Assembly (NCBI GenBank): GCA_946885815.1
Contig: CAMPHE010000088.1
Location: forward strand, 1 to 6,920
Reading direction: 5' to 3'
Length of the DNA: 6,920 bases
Source: an uncultured Arenimonas sp.
Lineage (GTDB): Bacteria; Pseudomonadota; Gammaproteobacteria; Xanthomonadales; Xanthomonadaceae
Shown here: in pieces, positions 4,273-6,920 of the stretch
Layout: each line of letters begins with the position of its first letter
How positions within the stretch are numbered: the first letter of the stretch is position 1
Notes under the pieces: model-generated
The model's database searches: none
Told to the model about the DNA's origin: nothing
What the model saw: the letters and a program-made list of their open reading frames with translations, nothing else
Position numbers and translations under genes: made by a program

Positions 4273-6438
4273 TCACCAGACCGCCGACAGGCCGAGCTGC
4301 CAGCGTCGCCCCGGGGCCGGTTCGAAGAACCGGCCATTGCCTTCGTTGACGATCACCGAGCCGACCGTCTCGCGGTCGAGCAGGTTGTCGACGCGCGCGA
4401 ACACGCGCCACGCCGGCGCGGTGCCGAAGCGGTGTTCGACGCCGGCGTCGATCAGCACATACCCGGGGGCGGTGGCGCTGTTGCGGTCGTCGACATGCAC
4501 CGCGGAGTTGCCCCGCGCCTCCAGCAGCACGTCGGTGTCGGCGCGCGCGCGCCAGCGCAGGCCGACCCAGCCGGTATGCCGCGCGAGGCCGGGAATCCAC
4601 GCGCCTTCGCGCACGCGCAGGTCGTCGCCGCTGCACGGCGGCGTCGCGCACGTGCCGAAGTCCTCGCGGTAGCGCGCATCGAGCCACGTGTAGGCGGCGG
4701 CCACGTCCCAGCGCGCGCCGAGCGGCATCGACAGCGAGAATTCCGCACCTCGTCGCCGCGTGCGGCCGGCATTGTCGTAGTAACTGCGACCGCCCTGGTT
4801 CGCGACCACCACCAGCTCGTCGCGTGTCGACGCACCGAACAGCGCGACGCCGAAACGCGCCTCGCCTCGCGTCGCGCGCAGCCCGAGTTCGGCATGACGG
4901 CTCCGTGCCGGCCGCAGCGAGTCGTCGAGCCCGGTGCCGCCGTCGAGGCGATACGCCAGCTCGGCGAACGTCGGCGTCTCGAAGCCGCTGCCGGCGTTGG
5001 CGTACACCGACACGGCATCGCTCGCCCGGAACAGCACGCCGAGCACCGGCGACATGCGCGAATACGCGAGCGCGCCGCTGTCGTCGGGGTTGTCGGCGGT
5101 CACGTAGTCGTCCGCCGATGCGAAGCGCACGCGCGTGTGCCGCAGACCGGCATTGACGCGCCAGCGCGCGCCGGGCCGCCAGTCGCCCTGCAGGTAGACG
5201 TCGTCGGACGTGACGCGGTTGCGCTCGTCGCGCCGCAGCGCACCGACGACGCCGATCTCGCCGCCGACGAAATTCTCGAAGCCGCGGCGCCGCTCGGCGG
5301 CCACCTCGCGCGACACGCCGGCGGTGAGCGTCGCGCGCTCGTCCGGCGCACGCCATTGCCAGCGCGCATCGACGCCGTGGTAGTCGCGGTCGAGGTCGAT
5401 CACGCCGCCGCCATGCGTCGGGTTCGCCTGCGCGAATACCGGCACGGTGAGGATCTGGAACGTCTGCCGGCGTCCACGCCATCCCGTCAGCGCGAGCGAC
5501 TGCGCGTCGCCGAACGGCTGTTCGACGCGCGCGCCGAGCTGCGCCTGCTCGACGGTCTTGCGCGCACCGAACAGGACGGAGTTCGGGCTGGCCGCCCGGC
5601 GGTCCCGCGACAGCTCGGTCGCGTTCAGCCCCTGCGGGTCCTCGGCCTCCAGGTCGAGGTGGTTGAACAGCACGGTATAGGTCGCGCCGCCGTCGAACGT
5701 CCCGCGCAGCAGCGCCTGGGCGCCGTCGCGACGCCATGCGCTGCGCTCGCGCCAGCCGTCGCCGGCGGTGCGCGCGGCGTCGACGCGCAGACCGTGGTGC
5801 GCCGCCGCGTCCAGCGGCCCGCGCCACGACGCGCCGGCGCGCCACAGGCCGTCGCTGCCGGCGAGCAGGGCGACTTCGGCTTCCGGCACGTCGGGCGCCG
5901 GCGCACTGAACACCGCGATCACGCCACCGGCGGCGTTGCCGTGCAGCGCCGAGAACGGCCCGCGCAGCACTTCGATGCGGTCGGCCGCTTCCAGCGCGAA
6001 ATGCGACACCTGGCCCTGGCCGTCGGGCATCGACGCCGGGATGCCGTCGGCGAGCAGCCGCAGCCCGCGCACGCCGAACGTCGCGCGCGCGCCGAAACCG
6101 CGGATCGAGATCTGCAGGTCCTGCGCCTGGTTCTGGCGGTCGCGGACGACGACGCCCGGCACCCGCCACAGGCTCTCGGCGAGGTTCAGGGCCGCCCGGG
6201 CGGTACGCAGCTCGGCGCCGGTGACCACGTCGATCGACGCCGGGACTTCATGCGGCCGGTCGTCGGTGCGCGTCGCGCTGACCACGACCGGGTCGAGCTC
6301 CACCGCGGCGCCGGGAAGCGGCCCGGCTCCGGCCGCCGAGGCGCCGCCGCCCGCCAGCATCGCGGCGACGCCGCCGGCCAGCAGCGCCCGGGCCGGCACG
6401 GCGGCCGGAGCGCGCGCGGGAAACATGGCAGGAGACAT
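4273..6438 (-). CDS. pqqU: TonB-dependent outer-membrane receptor, YncD/PqqU-like
   Basis: A complete 721-residue receptor. The signal peptide spans about residues 1-36 (cleavage near GGASA), and a TonB-box-like segment ELDPVVVSATR lies at 47-57. The plug runs to about 180, with ESLWRVPGV, QDLQISIRGFGARATFGVRG, DGIPASMPDGQGQ and EVLRGPFSALHGNAAGGVI. A 22-strand-type barrel follows, ending in the aromatic LSAVW. From memory it matches E. coli YncD along its length: GGVIDLDRDYHGVDARW, GALRRDERN, a GFETPTFAELAYR segment, NAGRTRRRGAEF, and VGSVIVNEGNGRFFEP near the end; YncD is about 700 residues. A cysteine pair (597, 602) lies in a loop at a place comparable to the YncD pair. YncD was renamed PqqU because it imports pyrroloquinoline quinone, so that is the best substrate guess, though transfer of substrate across this distance is inference. 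AGGA 7 bases before the ATG overlaps the stop of the upstream PLD gene. Confidence 0.85.
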   Translation of the reverse strand: MSPAMFPARAPAAVPARALLAGGVAAMLAGGGASAAGAGPLPGAAVELDPVVVSATRTDDRPHEVPASIDVVTGAELRTARAALNLAESLWRVPGVVVRDRQNQAQDLQISIRGFGARATFGVRGLRLLADGIPASMPDGQGQVSHFALEAADRIEVLRGPFSALHGNAAGGVIAVFSAPAPDVPEAEVALLAGSDGLWRAGASWRGPLDAAAHHGLRVDAARTAGDGWRERSAWRRDGAQALLRGTFDGGATYTVLFNHLDLEAEDPQGLNATELSRDRRAASPNSVLFGARKTVEQAQLGARVEQPFGDAQSLALTGWRGRRQTFQILTVPVFAQANPTHGGGVIDLDRDYHGVDARWQWRAPDERATLTAGVSREVAAERRRGFENFVGGEIGVVGALRRDERNRVTSDDVYLQGDWRPGARWRVNAGLRHTRVRFASADDYVTADNPDDSGALAYSRMSPVLGVLFRASDAVSVYANAGSGFETPTFAELAYRLDGGTGLDDSLRPARSRHAELGLRATRGEARFGVALFGASTRDELVVVANQGGRSYYDNAGRTRRRGAEFSLSMPLGARWDVAAAYTWLDARYREDFGTCATPPCSGDDLRVREGAWIPGLARHTGWVGLRWRARADTDVLLEARGNSAVHVDDRNSATAPGYVLIDAGVEHRFGTAPAWRVFARVDNLLDRETVGSVIVNEGNGRFFEPAPGRRWQLGLSAVW

Positions 6439-6447
6439 GGGGCGATC

Positions 6448-6920
6448 CTAGAGCTGCGAGCGCAGCGGCATCACCACCGTCTCCATGAACTTCTCCTTCC
6501 ACGGGCGGTTCGCCCACATCTCGAAGTCGAACTTCCTGGAGCGCTTCATGTCGGCCTCGAAGATCCGCGTCATCGCCGCCGCGAAATCGGCGTCGTAGAT
6601 GTTCAGGCTCGCCTCGTCGTTGAGGCTGAAGCTGCGCTCGTCGAAGTTCGTCGAACCCACCGACACCAGCATCTGGTCCACGACCAGCATCTTGACGTGC
6701 ATCATCGTCGGTTCGTACTCGTACACCTCCGCGCCGGCCTGCAGCAGCGGCCCCCACAGCTTCTTGGACGCGTAACGCACGGTTTCCGAATCGATGTGCT
6801 TGCCGGGCACGAGAATGCGCACGCGCACGCCGCGGGCGAGCGCCGCGCGCAGCGCGCGGTCGGTCAGCTCGTCGGGCACGAAGTACGACGCGTGCATGTC
6901 GATGGTCTTCACCGAGGCGG
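6448..6920 (-). CDS. Phospholipase D / cardiolipin synthase-type protein, 3' part
   Basis: The frame is open to the window edge, so the gene starts outside; an in-frame GTG at 6912 is internal, since homologous-looking sequence (A-S-V-K-T-I-D) continues through it. The visible 157 residues hold the second PLD domain: a DMHASYFVPDE strand typical of this fold, GVRVRILVPGK, and the catalytic HKD motif HVKMLVVD (bases 6678-6699). GSTNFDERSFSLNDEASL follows with the conserved Gly-Ser-Asn and Asn-Glu. This is the C-terminal half of cardiolipin synthase/ClsB-like enzymes, which join phosphatidyl groups at the inner membrane; other PLD-family transferases cannot be excluded without the N-terminal half. 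It ends RPWKEKFMETVVMPLRSQL. The receptor gene starts 9 bases after its stop on the same strand, so co-transcription is likely, although a functional link is not obvious. Confidence 0.87.
   Translation of the reverse strand, partial: ASVKTIDMHASYFVPDELTDRALRAALARGVRVRILVPGKHIDSETVRYASKKLWGPLLQAGAEVYEYEPTMMHVKMLVVDQMLVSVGSTNFDERSFSLNDEASLNIYDADFAAAMTRIFEADMKRSRKFDFEMWANRPWKEKFMETVVMPLRSQL

Noticed and set aside
4240..4273. Possible terminator between the tandem-PepSY gene and the receptor gene
   Set aside because: The inner stem is only 5 bp (4248-4252 / 4257-4261), the outer stem is interrupted, and only three T residues follow.
4630..4660. Cysteine pair in the receptor as a metal or heme site
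   Set aside because: Two cysteines five residues apart in an external loop more simply form a disulfide, as loops in such receptors often do.
4211..6169. A 652-codon - strand frame over the receptor gene
   Set aside because: Arg-rich nonsense shadow; the overlapping receptor frame has an unbroken plug and barrel with signal peptide.
6910..6912. GTG as the start of the PLD gene
   Set aside because: The frame stays open upstream with family-like sequence, and only the second PLD half is present, so the true start lies outside the window.

Overview
This is a very GC-rich window with strongly GC-biased third codon positions. It is most likely a chromosomal segment of a Xanthomonadaceae/Lysobacteraceae gammaproteobacterium (Lysobacter, Luteimonas or Xanthomonas type). 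The evidence is the gene content: an rpmB-rpmG pair, a GT2 glycosyltransferase next to a lipid A biosynthesis N-terminal domain protein, a PhoP-type two-component system, and a GTAG-headed REP hairpin of the kind common in that family. Genus is not resolvable from the sequence alone.

Layout. Bases 1-496 (+) hold the 3' end of a Dpm1-like GT2 glycosyltransferase, followed after 4 bases by a small three-helix LAB_N membrane protein. Both probably act in envelope lipid or sugar modification. Bases 497-835 have no gene, but carry a long imperfect inverted repeat built from CACGA units, a good sigma70 promoter, and a leader of about 165 bases with stable hairpins upstream of rpmB. Bases 836-1250 (+) are rpmB (L28) and rpmG (L33). 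They are followed by two hairpins that share the same arm sequence (one is a GTAG-type REP) and a strong bidirectional intrinsic terminator.

Bases 1352-3734 (-) form a tightly coupled three-gene operon: a membrane-anchored PepSY protein, a PhoP/OmpR response regulator and a PhoQ-like histidine kinase. The genes are joined by two TGATG stop/start overlaps. Divergent from it (3852-4256, +) is a small acidic protein made of two tandem PepSY-like repeats. Two PepSY proteins beside one sensor kinase suggest a periplasmic sensing or modulating module, though the signal is unknown.

Bases 4273-6438 (-) encode a complete TonB-dependent outer-membrane receptor. It resembles E. coli YncD (PqqU, the pyrroloquinoline quinone importer) from plug to C-terminus. 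Nine bases upstream of it, on the same strand, is the 3' part of a phospholipase D/cardiolipin synthase-type gene that runs off the window (6448-6920).

No IS element, CRISPR array, tRNA or rRNA was seen. The least described items are the PepSY pair around the two-component system, the CACGA inverted repeat, and the PqqU-type receptor outside the enterobacteria.
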